Assembly: GCF_002441885.1 (NCBI RefSeq)
Contig: NZ_JXJT01000001.1
Coordinates: forward strand, 142,467 to 206,466
Direction: 5' to 3'
From: Pseudolactococcus chungangensis CAU 28 = DSM 22330
Lineage (GTDB): Bacteria; Bacillota; Bacilli; Lactobacillales; Streptococcaceae
Length of the DNA: 64,000 nt
The position numbers and the translations under genes were made by a program. The notes below the pieces were generated by a model. That model searched no databases and was not told the DNA's origin. It saw nothing but the letters and a program-made list of their open reading frames with translations. This document shows, piece by piece, positions 1 through 9,054 of this stretch (its first letter is position 1; each line of letters starts with the position of its first letter).

Positions 1-309
1 AAAGTAACACCAGACTTCATTGCGCTTGAAATGAAAGACGGCCACCAAGTTAGAGTGCCTCTAAGTCAAATGGCTGAAAAACTCCCTTATTTCACTAGTG
101 TCGCCTCAAATCTCACCGAACCTAGCGTTGTGGATATGGAGGCAGGTGTTTATGCCAAGTCTAAGGACGCCTACCAGAAAGATTTAGACGACGAAAAAGA
201 AAAAGAACAGAAAGCTAAAGAAACTGCTGCCGCAAACGAGTCAGACCAACAAGCATCTGATAATGGTACTGAAACAGCAAGTACCGATACCACACAGGGT
301 ACTGAATAG
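1..309 (+). CDS. divIB: Cell division protein DivIB/FtsQ, C-terminal fragment (5' end outside window)
   Basis: The reading frame is open from base 1 to a stop at 307-309, so only about the last 102 codons are present. The piece ends the extracytoplasmic part of DivIB (FtsQ), a bitopic protein of the divisome that works with DivIC/FtsB and FtsL at the septum. The recognisable stretch is the segment with LSQMAEKLPYF and EPSVVDMEAGVY, which resembles the end of streptococcal DivIB. It is followed by a low-complexity acidic tail rich in E, K, T and S, also usual in these proteins. The assignment rests on recalled family resemblance, not a search. A 226-bp gap separates it from oppA. Confidence 0.7.
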   Translation, partial: KVTPDFIALEMKDGHQVRVPLSQMAEKLPYFTSVASNLTEPSVVDMEAGVYAKSKDAYQKDLDDEKEKEQKAKETAAANESDQQASDNGTETASTDTTQGTE

Positions 310-458
310 TCAGAAACGGTCCCGAAATACTTCAAAATAAGATGATACAGTAACAAAAAATCAGGTTTAACTTACTGATAACGTGTTATTTTAAAAAAAT
401 GAAGATGGAGAGCAGTAAAGGCAGGGGCTATAATGAAAAAAAGAAAAGTCTGAATATC

Positions 459-487
459 TTGACATTTAAGATATAATTAAGTAAACT
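459..487 (+). promoter_or_regulatory. Candidate oppA promoter
   Basis: A perfect TTGACA (459-464) is followed after 17 bp by TAAACT (482-487), about 50 bp before the oppA start. A better-looking TATAAT at 472-477 is only 7 bp from the TTGACA and cannot pair with it. Confidence 0.4.
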
Positions 488-535
488 AAGAAAGTGGTTA
501 CATTTTATTAGTTCAATATAACATGGGAGAAAAAT

Positions 536-2512
536 ATGACAAAAAAGACAAAATTAATGGGCATAGGTTTGATGTCTGTAGCAGCTCTAGGTATTTTTGC
601 AGCCTGCGGTAACAAATCTGATTCTAGTGAGTCTGACGGTAAAGATTATTCATTCTATTATCTCACAGACCCAGAGACTTTGGATTATACTTTTTCAGGT
701 CAAAAATATACTGCTGAAAATACAGCCAACTTTGTTGATGGTCTCGTGTCTTATGATCAATATCGTCAAATCGTGCCAGCCTTGGCTAAATCTTGGGATG
801 TCTCAGAAGACGGAAAAACATATACTTATCATATCCGTAAAAATGTCCCTTGGGTTGATGCCGATGGCAACGAATATGACACAGTCAAACCTTCTGACTG
901 GGTTACGGGCTTGAAACACGCTGCAGATACTAACTCTGAAACACTTTACCTAGTTAGCGATTCAATTACAGGTCTTGCAGATTATGCCAGCGGTAAAGAT
1001 AAAGATTTCTCAAAAGTTGGCATCAAAGCTGACGATAAAGCTGGAACATTAACTTATACTTTAAATGCGCCAGAATCTTTCTGGAATTCTAAAGCAACTT
1101 ATGGTATCTTGTACCCAATTAATGCTGAGTTCTTGAAAGAAAAAGGCAAAGATTTCGGTAAAGTCGCAACAGATGGTATCTTATACAATGGTGCTTTCAT
1201 TGCAACGAAATTTGATAATAAATCAGCGATTGAATATAAAGCCAACGATACTTACTGGGATAAGAAAAATGTACACATCAAAAATGTTAAATTGTCATTC
1301 TTCGATGGTAAAAAACCAGAAGATCTCTACCAAAACTATATGGCTGGTAAATATAATCAAGCACAACTTTACCCAACAATGCCATACTATAAAAATGTTA
1401 AAAAATCTGACGTTATTTGGACAGCCCAAGAAGCAACAACTTACTTTGGTATGTTTAACTTAAATCGTCAAACTTATAAGAATACAGCACATGATACAGA
1501 TGCTAAGAAAACAGCAACAAAACAAGCTGTTTTGAACAAAGACTTCCGTCAAGCAATTGGCTTTGCGATTGATAAAGCAAAATACAATGCACAACGTGTT
1601 GGCGAAGAAGGTGGCGAAAAACTTGTTCGTAACACGCTTGTCCCTTACGATTTTGTGACAATTGCTGGTAAAGATTACGGGACTGCTGTTCAAGCTGATC
1701 TTCAAGCGATTGATGGTGATGTTTGGTCTAAACTTTCAGTTGACCAAGGTAAAAACTCAACTTACAATGTTGATTTAGCTAAAGCGTCATTTGCTAAAGC
1801 TAAAGAAGCTTTGAAAGCACAAGGTATTGAAGTTTCAAAAGAAAACCCAATCATCTTGGATGCACCAGTTTTAGATACAAGTACAATCAACATTGCTGCT
1901 GCAGCATCAATGGAAAACTCTCTTGAAAAAGCTTTCGATGGTGAAGTTAAATTGAACTCAATCAAACTTGCCATGGATCCATATCTCCAAGCAGTCTTCT
2001 CATTCAAGACAGCTGCTGAAGCAGATTACGACTGGAACATTTCAGGATGGGGACCAGACTACGCTGATCCAGCAACTTACCTTAATATCTTGTCACCAAA
2101 ACAAGGCGATATCACCATTAAGATTGGTCTTGAACCAAGTGTAACACTTGAAGGTGAAGATAAAGGTGCTGCTGCCAAAGCTGCCGTAGATATCGATGCT
2201 TATCAGAAACTTTTGGATGAAGCGAATGCTATTACGAACAACACAGATGCTCGTTATGAAGCATTTGCTAAGGCTGAGGCTTGGTTGATTGATAACGGTA
2301 TCGTGACACCAATTTATTCACTTGGTGCTGTTCCAATGATGCAAAACGAAGTACCATTTACAAAAATCGATTCTAACACGGTTGGGTCAACTGCTTATTC
2401 TTACAAATATAGAAAAGTAAGTGATAAAACAGTCACAGCCAAAGAATATGAAAAAGCGTTGAAAGAATGGAAAGCTAAAGTTGAAGAAAAATCAAAAGCA
2501 GCTACCAAATAA
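536..2512 (+). CDS. oppA: Oligopeptide-binding lipoprotein OppA (AmiA type)
   Basis: This is the extracellular substrate-binding lipoprotein of the oligopeptide ABC importer encoded downstream. The N-terminus has a lipoprotein signal peptide ending in a lipobox-like FAAC, so the mature protein should be diacylated on Cys24. The body is an SBP_bac_5 domain with typical phrases such as GLVSYDQYRQIVPALAKSWD. At 658 residues it matches streptococcal AmiA rather than the shorter classical L. lactis OppA. A GGGAGA ribosome binding site (523-528) fixes the start. It is followed by a terminator and then oppB, an arrangement that would give more binding protein than translocator. Substrate preference cannot be read from the sequence. 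Confidence 0.92.
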   Translation: MTKKTKLMGIGLMSVAALGIFAACGNKSDSSESDGKDYSFYYLTDPETLDYTFSGQKYTAENTANFVDGLVSYDQYRQIVPALAKSWDVSEDGKTYTYHIRKNVPWVDADGNEYDTVKPSDWVTGLKHAADTNSETLYLVSDSITGLADYASGKDKDFSKVGIKADDKAGTLTYTLNAPESFWNSKATYGILYPINAEFLKEKGKDFGKVATDGILYNGAFIATKFDNKSAIEYKANDTYWDKKNVHIKNVKLSFFDGKKPEDLYQNYMAGKYNQAQLYPTMPYYKNVKKSDVIWTAQEATTYFGMFNLNRQTYKNTAHDTDAKKTATKQAVLNKDFRQAIGFAIDKAKYNAQRVGEEGGEKLVRNTLVPYDFVTIAGKDYGTAVQADLQAIDGDVWSKLSVDQGKNSTYNVDLAKASFAKAKEALKAQGIEVSKENPIILDAPVLDTSTINIAAAASMENSLEKAFDGEVKLNSIKLAMDPYLQAVFSFKTAAEADYDWNISGWGPDYADPATYLNILSPKQGDITIKIGLEPSVTLEGEDKGAAAKAAVDIDAYQKLLDEANAITNNTDARYEAFAKAEAWLIDNGIVTPIYSLGAVPMMQNEVPFTKIDSNTVGSTAYSYKYRKVSDKTVTAKEYEKALKEWKAKVEEKSKAATK

Positions 2513-2583
2513 TAGCAACCACGCCTAGCGCCTATCGTAGTAAATGGTAAATAGGAACTTTTGAAGACCTTGTCATCTGAGAT

Positions 2584-2628
2584 GAGGCGACCAATTGAAC
2601 TCTTGATTTAGACTTAATCGGTCGCCTC
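2584..2628 (+). promoter_or_regulatory. Long-armed inverted repeat in the oppA-oppB gap
   Basis: GAGGCGACC at 2584-2592 is exactly complementary to GGTCGCCTC at 2620-2628, enclosing a 27-nt loop. There is no T-run after it, so it is not a classical terminator. It could protect the 3' end of the oppA mRNA or be part of a leader structure of oppB. Confidence 0.45.
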
Positions 2629-2700
2629 TTGACGAGAGGTAGTGAAAGTGGTTTGATTTTATGCTTGATTGGATAGAGTGAGTATAGGATGAAGCAAAGG

Positions 2701-2735
2701 TGAGACTAGATATTTCTGGTCTCAGTTTTGCGTTT
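2701..2735 (+). terminator. Internal terminator between oppA and oppB
   Basis: A 10-bp stem (2701-2710 with 2715-2724, one G-T pair) closes a TATT tetraloop and is followed by GTTTTGCGTTT. The T-run is imperfect, which fits partial read-through from oppA into oppBCDF. Confidence 0.65.
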
Positions 2736-2829
2736 AGAGAGACTATCTGAATTGTCCTTCTTGACTAGCTAGTTAACAATCAACTTAACGTAAGTATCTT
2801 AATTCTTAATATAGAACGGTTTGAAATAG

Positions 2830-4356
2830 ATGAAAAAATATATCTTTTTTAGAGTGTTGCGAGCGCTGCTGTCCATCGTTATTGTGACAACAATTGTTTA
2901 CGCACTCGTCTTTAGTTTGATTCCACGTCGTCAGATCTTTATATCAGACGAGCAATATGCCCGTGTTGCCGGTAAAGCTGACGCACGCCGTGAGTACGAA
3001 AATGCAGTCTTTGATCGTCAGGGTTATATTGACTACTTGAACCAAAAAGGTTTGGTCAATAAAGTCCAAAAAATTGATCCCAATTATGACGGCACTGACA
3101 GCAAAGCCAATCTACAAGCGGCTAAAAAATGGGCAAAATCTGCCAAGGGGGATTGGAAAATTGAGCAATTGCCAATTTCTAAAAAGATTTACGCCACGCG
3201 TGAAATTCCAATTTGGCAACGTGTCGGGAAGTTTTACGCTAACCTGATTCAGATTGATCATCCTTGGAAAATTCAAGATGAATCCAACCCTAATCTTAAG
3301 CGCTACATCAAATTCACTTGGGAAAAAGGTGGTGGTCCAGCCATCATTGGTTCAGGAACTGAGCATAAATACTTACTGTATTTTGATGGCACTTTTCCGT
3401 TCATCCACCAAAAATTTATTACGATTAATTTGGGACAATCTTATCCAACCTTTAGTGGTCGCTCAGTTGTTGACGTCTTAACCAGCGGTCAAGGTGAAAC
3501 GGTAACACGTGAAATCACACTTGAAGATGGCAAGAAGATGAATACTTCTATGAACATTCATACAGCGACTTACCAAAGTCCTAAAAACCAAAGTGAACGT
3601 ATGAAACGAATTTTCAAAGATGACTACACAAATGTGAAGAATTTTTATCAAGATCCATCTATGATTGGTAACTCAGCTAGAATTTCAATTATAGGGACAA
3701 TTTTAGCTTATCTTTTTTCAACTTTCCTTGCAGTCTATCTTAGCCGTCATGCAGGTGGTATCATTGACCGTTTTGGCCTGATTTTCATCACTGCATTGAT
3801 TGCCTTACCAAGTTTGGCGATTATCTATACAGATAGATTCCTGGGTTCGTTGATTGGGTTACCAGGTTCGTTTACAACATTAGGCGCAGGAAATGTGGGA
3901 ACTTATGTCATGCCAACACTGATTATCGCGTTGATTTCCACGCCACCACTAACTATGTGGGCACGTCGTTATATGGTTGACCAGCAGTCGGCTGACTATA
4001 TCAAGTTTGCACGTGCAAAAGGGTTATCAGAAAAAGAAATTTCGCGTAAGCATATCTTTAAAAATGCTGCGATTCCAGTTGTTAATGGTATTCCTGCGGC
4101 GATTGTCGCAGCAATCGCCAATGCGACAATGACTGAAACTATTTTCCTTATCCCTGGTCTTGGTAAAATGTTACCAGATTCGATTGCTGCCAATAACAGT
4201 CCAATGGTTGTAGGGATTACCTTCATTTTGACAACTCTAGCGGTCTTTGCGGTCTTGTTAGGTGATATCATCATGCAAATTATCGATCCACGAATTCAAT
4301 TTGCAACGAAATCTAAAACAAAATCTAAAACAAAACTTGCGAAAGGAGAAAAGTAA
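2830..4356 (+). CDS. oppB: Oligopeptide ABC transporter permease OppB (AmiC type)
   Basis: First membrane-spanning subunit of the oligopeptide importer. The N-terminal membrane helix (about residues 8-28) is followed by a large extracytoplasmic loop of some 250 residues, the hallmark of streptococcal AmiC, and then by five C-terminal helices. The loop before the last helices has the EAA-type coupling motif for the ATPases (YIKFARAKGLSEKEI). Length is 508 residues, close to AmiC. The start is supported by its membrane-insertion sequence, but the ribosome binding site is poor (GAACGGTTTGAAATAG precedes it). It ends one base before oppC. Confidence 0.92.
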   Translation: MKKYIFFRVLRALLSIVIVTTIVYALVFSLIPRRQIFISDEQYARVAGKADARREYENAVFDRQGYIDYLNQKGLVNKVQKIDPNYDGTDSKANLQAAKKWAKSAKGDWKIEQLPISKKIYATREIPIWQRVGKFYANLIQIDHPWKIQDESNPNLKRYIKFTWEKGGGPAIIGSGTEHKYLLYFDGTFPFIHQKFITINLGQSYPTFSGRSVVDVLTSGQGETVTREITLEDGKKMNTSMNIHTATYQSPKNQSERMKRIFKDDYTNVKNFYQDPSMIGNSARISIIGTILAYLFSTFLAVYLSRHAGGIIDRFGLIFITALIALPSLAIIYTDRFLGSLIGLPGSFTTLGAGNVGTYVMPTLIIALISTPPLTMWARRYMVDQQSADYIKFARAKGLSEKEISRKHIFKNAAIPVVNGIPAAIVAAIANATMTETIFLIPGLGKMLPDSIAANNSPMVVGITFILTTLAVFAVLLGDIIMQIIDPRIQFATKSKTKSKTKLAKGEK

Positions 4357-4357
4357 G

Positions 4358-5278
4358 ATGTCAGATAAAGAATTATTTTCGTTCGTCCCTGCCAAAGGAG
4401 ACGAATCTGAAATCATCAGTGCACCACTTTACTCTTATTGGAAGAGTGTGGGACGCAAGTTCATTTCTTCAAAACTCGCAATTGCCATGCTTGTTTTATT
4501 GATTGCTTTACTCTTGATGAGTTTCATACAACCAATTTTTTCAGGTTATACAGTTATTAATTCAGGGAAAATTGATGACTTTAGCCTGCGTTATAACTAT
4601 CCTAATTTTAGAGATTGGTTTGGAACGGATGCAACGGGTCAATCGCTCTTTGATGCTGTTTGGGCAGGTGCTAAGACATCTATTTCAATTGCCATGCTTG
4701 CAACACTCATCTCAACTTTTATCGGTGTCATTGTAGGGGCAGTTTGGGGCTTGTCAAAATCTATCGACAAGTTCATGATTGAAGTCTATAATGTCGTTAA
4801 CAACGTCCCACAAGTTTTGGTTTTACTCGTTTTATCTTATGCGTTTGGATCAGGCTTCTGGAATTTGTTGTTTGCCATGTGTGTGACATCATGGGTCAGT
4901 ATCGCCTATCAAATTCGTGTCCAAGTGATTATGTATCGTGACCGTGAGTACAATATTGCCTCTCGCACACTCGGTACAAAACCTGCGACAATGATTGGTA
5001 AAAATATTTTGCCATATCTTATCTCAGTTATTGTAACGATTATCAGTAACCAAATGCCAGTCTTTATCTCTTTGGAAGTTTTCCTTGGATTCTTAGGCGT
5101 TGGTTTGCCATCTGATACACCGTCACTTGGTCGTATCATCGCAGATTATACAGATAATATTACCAATCATGCTTATCTTTTCTGGATTCCAGTATTGATT
5201 CTCGGACTGGTGACTGTCTCACTTTATATCGTTGGTCAAACACTTGCTGATGCAAGTGACCCTCGTACGCACCAGTAG
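4358..5278 (+). CDS. oppC: Oligopeptide ABC transporter permease OppC (AmiD type)
   Basis: Second permease subunit, 306 residues, with a cytoplasmic N-terminus (MSDKELFSFVP), one helix at about 30-55, and five helices in the BPD_transp_1 domain. The EAA loop reads YNIASRTLGTKPATMIGKN. I chose the ATG at 4358 because AAAGGAG (4343-4349) precedes it and the protein then matches AmiD/OppC in length; an in-frame upstream start would overlap oppB by almost 100 bases. It pairs with OppB to form the translocation pore. Confidence 0.93.
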   Translation: MSDKELFSFVPAKGDESEIISAPLYSYWKSVGRKFISSKLAIAMLVLLIALLLMSFIQPIFSGYTVINSGKIDDFSLRYNYPNFRDWFGTDATGQSLFDAVWAGAKTSISIAMLATLISTFIGVIVGAVWGLSKSIDKFMIEVYNVVNNVPQVLVLLVLSYAFGSGFWNLLFAMCVTSWVSIAYQIRVQVIMYRDREYNIASRTLGTKPATMIGKNILPYLISVIVTIISNQMPVFISLEVFLGFLGVGLPSDTPSLGRIIADYTDNITNHAYLFWIPVLILGLVTVSLYIVGQTLADASDPRTHQ

Positions 5279-5294
5279 AAAGGAACCGTTTATT

Positions 5295-6353
5295 ATGTCA
5301 AATAAAAAAGTTATCCTTTCTGCAAAGGATATTAGTGTTGAATTCCAAGTCCGCAATCGTACTTTGCGTGCAATTCGCAATATTTCAGTTGACTTACATG
5401 AGGGTGAAACCTTAGCACTCGTAGGTGAATCAGGCTCTGGTAAATCAGTTTTCACTAAAGTTTTCACGGGGATGTTAGAGACAAATGGTTCTGTTTCGAC
5501 TGGAACAGTGACCTATGGTGATATGAATTTAACAAATTTGAAAACAAATGCCGAGTGGGAAAAAATTCGTGGTGGACAAATTTCGACAGTCTTTCAAGAC
5601 CCGATGACATCACTCAATCCGATTAAAACAATCGGTAGCCAAATCTCTGAAACAATCATTAAACACCAAGGAAAATCATCTGAAGAAGCTAAGGCAATCG
5701 CCATTGATTTGATGAATCGTGTCGGTATTCCAGAAGCTGAAAAACGCTATGATGAGTATCCTTTCCAATATTCTGGTGGTATGCGTCAACGTATCGTTAT
5801 TGCAATTGCTTTATCATCACGACCAAAAGTCTTGATTTGTGATGAGCCAACAACAGCTCTTGATGTGACAATTCAAGCACAAATCATCGCTTTGTTGAAG
5901 GAATTAAAAGAAGAATACGGCTTTGCCATGATTTTCATCACACATGACTTAGGTGTGGTGGCGTCAATTGCTGATAAAGTGGCAGTGATGTATTCTGGCG
6001 AAATCGTTGAGTATGGCACGGTTGAAGATATCTTCTATGACAGCCGTCATCCGTATACATGGGCTTTGCTCTCTAGCTTGCCACAGCTTGCAACAACTGA
6101 AAAACTTTACTCGATTGCTGGTACACCACCTTCTCTTTACTCTGAGATTAAAGGTGATGCCTTTGCACCTCGTAATCCAAAACCAATGGCAATTGACTTT
6201 GTTGAAATACCACCAAAATTCCCAGTTAGTGACACACATTGGGCAAAAACATGGTTGTTAGATGAACGTGCACCAGAGTTAACGAAACCAGAAGGTATTC
6301 AAGATTTACACGATAAAATGGTTAAAATTTACGCAAAAGAAGGAGGGGCTTAA
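5295..6353 (+). CDS. oppD: Oligopeptide ABC transporter ATPase OppD (AmiE type)
   Basis: Cytoplasmic ATPase that powers OppBC. Visible motifs are Walker [10 protein letters not shown]-loop [13 protein letters not shown] signature YSGGMRQR, Walker [13 protein letters not shown] and the switch His in FITHD. The C-terminal oligopeptide/dipeptide domain follows ([14 protein letters not shown]). The start at 5295 is set by GAAAGGAA just upstream and gives 352 residues, as in AmiE; a longer in-frame form would begin inside oppC. It is separated from oppF by two bases. Confidence 0.94.
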   Translation: MSNKKVILSAKDISVEFQVRNRTLRAIRNISVDLHEGETLALVGESGSGKSVFTKVFTGMLETNGSVSTGTVTYGDMNLTNLKTNAEWEKIRGGQISTVFQDPMTSLNPIKTIGSQISETIIKHQGKSSEEAKAIAIDLMNRVGIPEAEKRYDEYPFQYSGGMRQRIVIAIALSSRPKVLICDEPTTALDVTIQAQIIALLKELKEEYGFAMIFITHDLGVVASIADKVAVMYSGEIVEYGTVEDIFYDSRHPYTWALLSSLPQLATTEKLYSIAGTPPSLYSEIKGDAFAPRNPKPMAIDFVEIPPKFPVSDTHWAKTWLLDERAPELTKPEGIQDLHDKMVKIYAKEGGA

Positions 6354-6355
6354 AG

Positions 6356-7279
6356 ATGGCTGAAAAATTATTAGAAATTAAAGACCTCTCGATTTCTTTT
6401 GGTGAAGGTAAGAACAAAAATATCGCAGTTAAAAATGCCAACTTTGATATCTATAAAGGTGAAACTTTCGCCCTTGTAGGAGAGTCTGGCTCTGGCAAAA
6501 CAACCATTGGCCGTGCGATAATGGGCTTAAACAATATTGAAAACGGCGATATCATTTTTGACGGCAAAAAAATTAATACGAAATTGTCTGGTTCGGAAAA
6601 AGAAGAATTAACCAAAGATATTCAGATGATTTTCCAAGACCCTGCTGCCTCACTTAATGAGCGGGCAACCGTGGACTATGTTATCTCAGAAGGCTTGTAC
6701 AACTATCATATGTACAAGGATGAAGCAGATAGAAAAGCAAAAGTAGAAGCCATGCTGAAAGAAGTTGGTTTACTGCCTGAGCATTTATCACGCTACCCGC
6801 ATGAATTCTCAGGTGGTCAACGTCAACGTATCGGGATAGCACGTGCGCTTGTTATGGAACCACGTTTGGTCATCGCAGATGAGCCAATCTCAGCCCTAGA
6901 TGTGTCAATTCGTGCCCAAGTACTTAATCTCTTGCAACGTTTGCAAGAAGAAAAAGGACTGACTTACCTCTTTGTTGCGCATGATTTGTCAGTTGTTCAT
7001 TTCATCAGTAATAGAATTGCCGTGATTTATCATGGAGACATTGTAGAAATGGCTGAGACAGAGGAATTGTTTAACAACCCAATCCATCCTTACACGAAAT
7101 CACTTTTATCTGCTGTACCAATTCCTGACCCAGCGCTTGAACGTCAGAAACAATTGATTGTCTATGATGATTCAATTCATGATTATGAGACAGACAAACC
7201 TAGTTTCCAAGAAATCAAACCAGGTCACTTTGTTTGGGCTAATACTGCTGAAGCAGAAAACTATAAAGCACAAGCATGA
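6356..7279 (+). CDS. oppF: Oligopeptide ABC transporter ATPase OppF (AmiF type)
   Basis: Second ATPase of the importer, which forms a heterodimer with OppD. Motifs: Walker [11 protein letters not shown]-loop [10 protein letters not shown], signature FSGGQRQR, Walker [13 protein letters not shown], switch His in VAHD. At 307 residues it has the length of AmiF. AGGAGG (6342-6347) lies at the end of oppD, so the two are translated as a pair. Two hairpins with T-runs follow, ending the operon. Confidence 0.94.
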   Translation: MAEKLLEIKDLSISFGEGKNKNIAVKNANFDIYKGETFALVGESGSGKTTIGRAIMGLNNIENGDIIFDGKKINTKLSGSEKEELTKDIQMIFQDPAASLNERATVDYVISEGLYNYHMYKDEADRKAKVEAMLKEVGLLPEHLSRYPHEFSGGQRQRIGIARALVMEPRLVIADEPISALDVSIRAQVLNLLQRLQEEKGLTYLFVAHDLSVVHFISNRIAVIYHGDIVEMAETEELFNNPIHPYTKSLLSAVPIPDPALERQKQLIVYDDSIHDYETDKPSFQEIKPGHFVWANTAEAENYKAQA

Positions 7280-7291
7280 TAAGCAAAAACA

Positions 7292-7317
7292 AAAACGAGC
7301 TGAGGCTTGTTTTTTGT
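7292..7317 (+). terminator. Terminator of the opp operon
   Basis: AAAACGAGC (7292-7300) pairs with GCTTGTTTT (7305-7313) around a TGAG loop, with one G-T pair, and the T-run continues to 7315. Confidence 0.75.
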
Positions 7318-7395
7318 TTGATAACACATTTAAATCTCAAGTATATGCCTCATATCAAGAGAAATAATAAGGAAACATAACTTAATGATAGAAGA

Positions 7396-7419
7396 CGTGA
7401 GCGAAAGCTCGCGTTTTTT
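7396..7419 (+). terminator. Second terminator before obg
   Basis: CGTGAGC and GCTCGCG (7396-7402, 7407-7413) pair around a stable GAAA loop and are followed by TTTTTT. It insulates obg from opp transcription. Confidence 0.75.
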
Positions 7420-7427
7420 GTTATAAT
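7419..7427 (+). promoter_or_regulatory. Extended -10 promoter of obg
   Basis: TGTTATAAT matches the TGnTATAAT consensus perfectly and directly follows the terminator T-run. No -35 is visible. A 5' leader of about 38 nt would result, long enough for the AAGGTGA ribosome binding site. Confidence 0.55.
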
Positions 7428-7471
7428 AGAAAATAACTATAGAGAAAAATACAGAAAATCAAGGTGACAAA

Positions 7472-8791
7472 ATGTCAATGTTTTTAGATACAGCACGAAT
7501 TGAAGTAAAAGCCGGAAAAGGTGGCGATGGCGCCGTTTCTTTCCGTCGAGAAAAATATGTACCAGATGGTGGACCTGCAGGTGGTGACGGTGGTCGTGGT
7601 GGCGATGTTATCTTCGTCGTAGACGAGGGTTTGCGTACCCTTATGGATTTCCGTTATAACCGCCATTTCAAAGCGAAACCAGGCGAAAAAGGCATGAATA
7701 AAGGGATGCACGGTCGCGGTTCAGAGGATTTGATTGTTAAAGTACCGCAAGGCACAACAGTCAAAGATTTCGAAACAGATAAGATTTTAGTCGATTTACT
7801 AGCACCAGGGCAAACCTTTACCGTGGCACATGGTGGTCGCGGTGGTCGTGGCAATATTCGCTTCGCGACTGCAAGAAATCCTGCACCTGAAATCGCTGAA
7901 AATGGTGAACCAGGTGAAGAACGGACATTGTTACTAGAACTTCGTGTTTTGGCAGATGTTGGTCTCGTAGGTTTTCCATCAGTTGGTAAATCAACTTTAT
8001 TGAGTGTGATTTCAAACGCACGTCCAAAAATTGGTGCCTATCATTTTACGACCCTAGTCCCTAATATTGGGATGGTACGTGTTGGGGACGGCGAAAGCTT
8101 TGTCGTTGCAGATATGCCAGGTTTGATTGAAGGCGCTAGCCAAGGAATTGGTTTAGGAACACAGTTTTTGCGCCATATTGAGCGGACGCGCGTTTTGCTA
8201 CACGTCATTGATATGAGTGGTATGGAAGGACGCGATCCATATGATGATTATGTAGCCATTAATGATGAGTTAGAAGGTTACAACCTGCGACTTATGGAAC
8301 GGCCACAAATTATCGTTGCCAATAAAATGGATATGCCTGATGCAGAAGAAAATCTAGCTGAGTTTAAAGAAAAACTTTTCGCAAACTATGAAGAGTTTGA
8401 AGATAAACCACAAGTTTTTCCAGTTTCTGGTATTTCACGCCAAGGCTTACAGAACTTGCTTGAGGCAACAGCAGAACTATTAAGTGAAACACCTGAGTTT
8501 CCATTGTACGAAGATGCAGACTTTGCAGATGATAACAAAGAAGCCTACTATGGCTTTGATGAGGGCACTCGTGATTACGAGATTACGCGAGATGATGATG
8601 CCTCATGGATTTTATCTGGTGAGAAACTTGAAAAACTCTTTACCATGACGAACTTTGATCATGATGAGTCTGTCTTTAAATTTGCCCGCCAATTACGTGG
8701 GATGGGAATTGATGAGGATCTTCGTGGTCGTGGTGCCAAAGATGGTGATATTGTGAGAATTGGTAATTTCGAATTTGAGTTTGTGGATTAA
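7472..8791 (+). CDS. obg: GTPase Obg (ObgE/CgtA)
   Basis: Essential ribosome-associated GTPase involved in 50S assembly and stress signalling. The glycine-rich Obg fold occupies about residues 1-158 ([17 protein letters not shown]). The G domain follows with G1 [12 protein letters not shown]3 DMPGLIEG and G4 NKMD. A C-terminal OCT domain covers about residues 350-439. Length 439 is normal. AAGGTGA (7461-7467) supports the start at 7472; the second Met two codons later is possible. Confidence 0.96.
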   Translation: MSMFLDTARIEVKAGKGGDGAVSFRREKYVPDGGPAGGDGGRGGDVIFVVDEGLRTLMDFRYNRHFKAKPGEKGMNKGMHGRGSEDLIVKVPQGTTVKDFETDKILVDLLAPGQTFTVAHGGRGGRGNIRFATARNPAPEIAENGEPGEERTLLLELRVLADVGLVGFPSVGKSTLLSVISNARPKIGAYHFTTLVPNIGMVRVGDGESFVVADMPGLIEGASQGIGLGTQFLRHIERTRVLLHVIDMSGMEGRDPYDDYVAINDELEGYNLRLMERPQIIVANKMDMPDAEENLAEFKEKLFANYEEFEDKPQVFPVSGISRQGLQNLLEATAELLSETPEFPLYEDADFADDNKEAYYGFDEGTRDYEITRDDDASWILSGEKLEKLFTMTNFDHDESVFKFARQLRGMGIDEDLRGRGAKDGDIVRIGNFEFEFVD

Positions 8792-8795
8792 TGAG

Positions 8796-8841
8796 ACACC
8801 TTTAAGTATAAAAACGAAACAGTTTAAATGCTTGAAGGTGT
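8796..8841 (+). promoter_or_regulatory. Hairpin between obg and the phoH operon
   Basis: ACACCTTTAAG (8796-8806) pairs with CTTGAAGGTGT (8831-8841), with one G-T pair and a 24-nt loop that contains a smaller AAAC/GTTT stem. No T-run follows, so an mRNA processing or stability element is more likely than a terminator. Confidence 0.35.
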
Positions 8842-8877
8842 ATAAAACACAGATAAGTATAATTTGGAGGTAGCAAG

Positions 8878-9054
8878 ATGGGATTTAAAATTATCGGAAA
8901 TCGAGATGCAGAAGGTAATTTTATCGCTTCTGCGGATGCTTGGCCACCAGAAAAAATAGCTGAGCTATTTGATAAATACAATCCCAATCGCAAATTGCGG
9001 TTGGCGCGCGAAGCAGCAGAAAAAGAAGATAAGAAAGAAGACAAAGCCATTTGA
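8878..9054 (+). CDS. Small conserved-looking protein encoded before phoH, 58 residues
   Basis: An unrecognised 58-residue protein beginning MGFKIIGNRDAEGNF, with the phrase ADAWPPEKIAELFDKYNP and a lysine/glutamate-rich helical end. TTGGAGG (8864-8870) is an excellent ribosome binding site at normal spacing. Its stop codon overlaps the TTG start of phoH in TTGA, so ribosomes that finish here probably start phoH. No signal peptide or membrane segment is seen. Function is unknown; position suggests a link with the PhoH-YbeY RNA-processing cluster. Confidence 0.75.
   Translation: MGFKIIGNRDAEGNFIASADAWPPEKIAELFDKYNPNRKLRLAREAAEKEDKKEDKAI

Noticed and set aside
459-477. TTGACA next to TATAAT before oppA as a promoter pair
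   Set aside because: Only 7 bp separate them; the TTGACA can pair only with the weaker TAAACT at 482.
8858-8863. TATAAT just before the 58-residue gene
   Set aside because: It would place the transcription start inside the SD sequence; cotranscription from upstream is more plausible.
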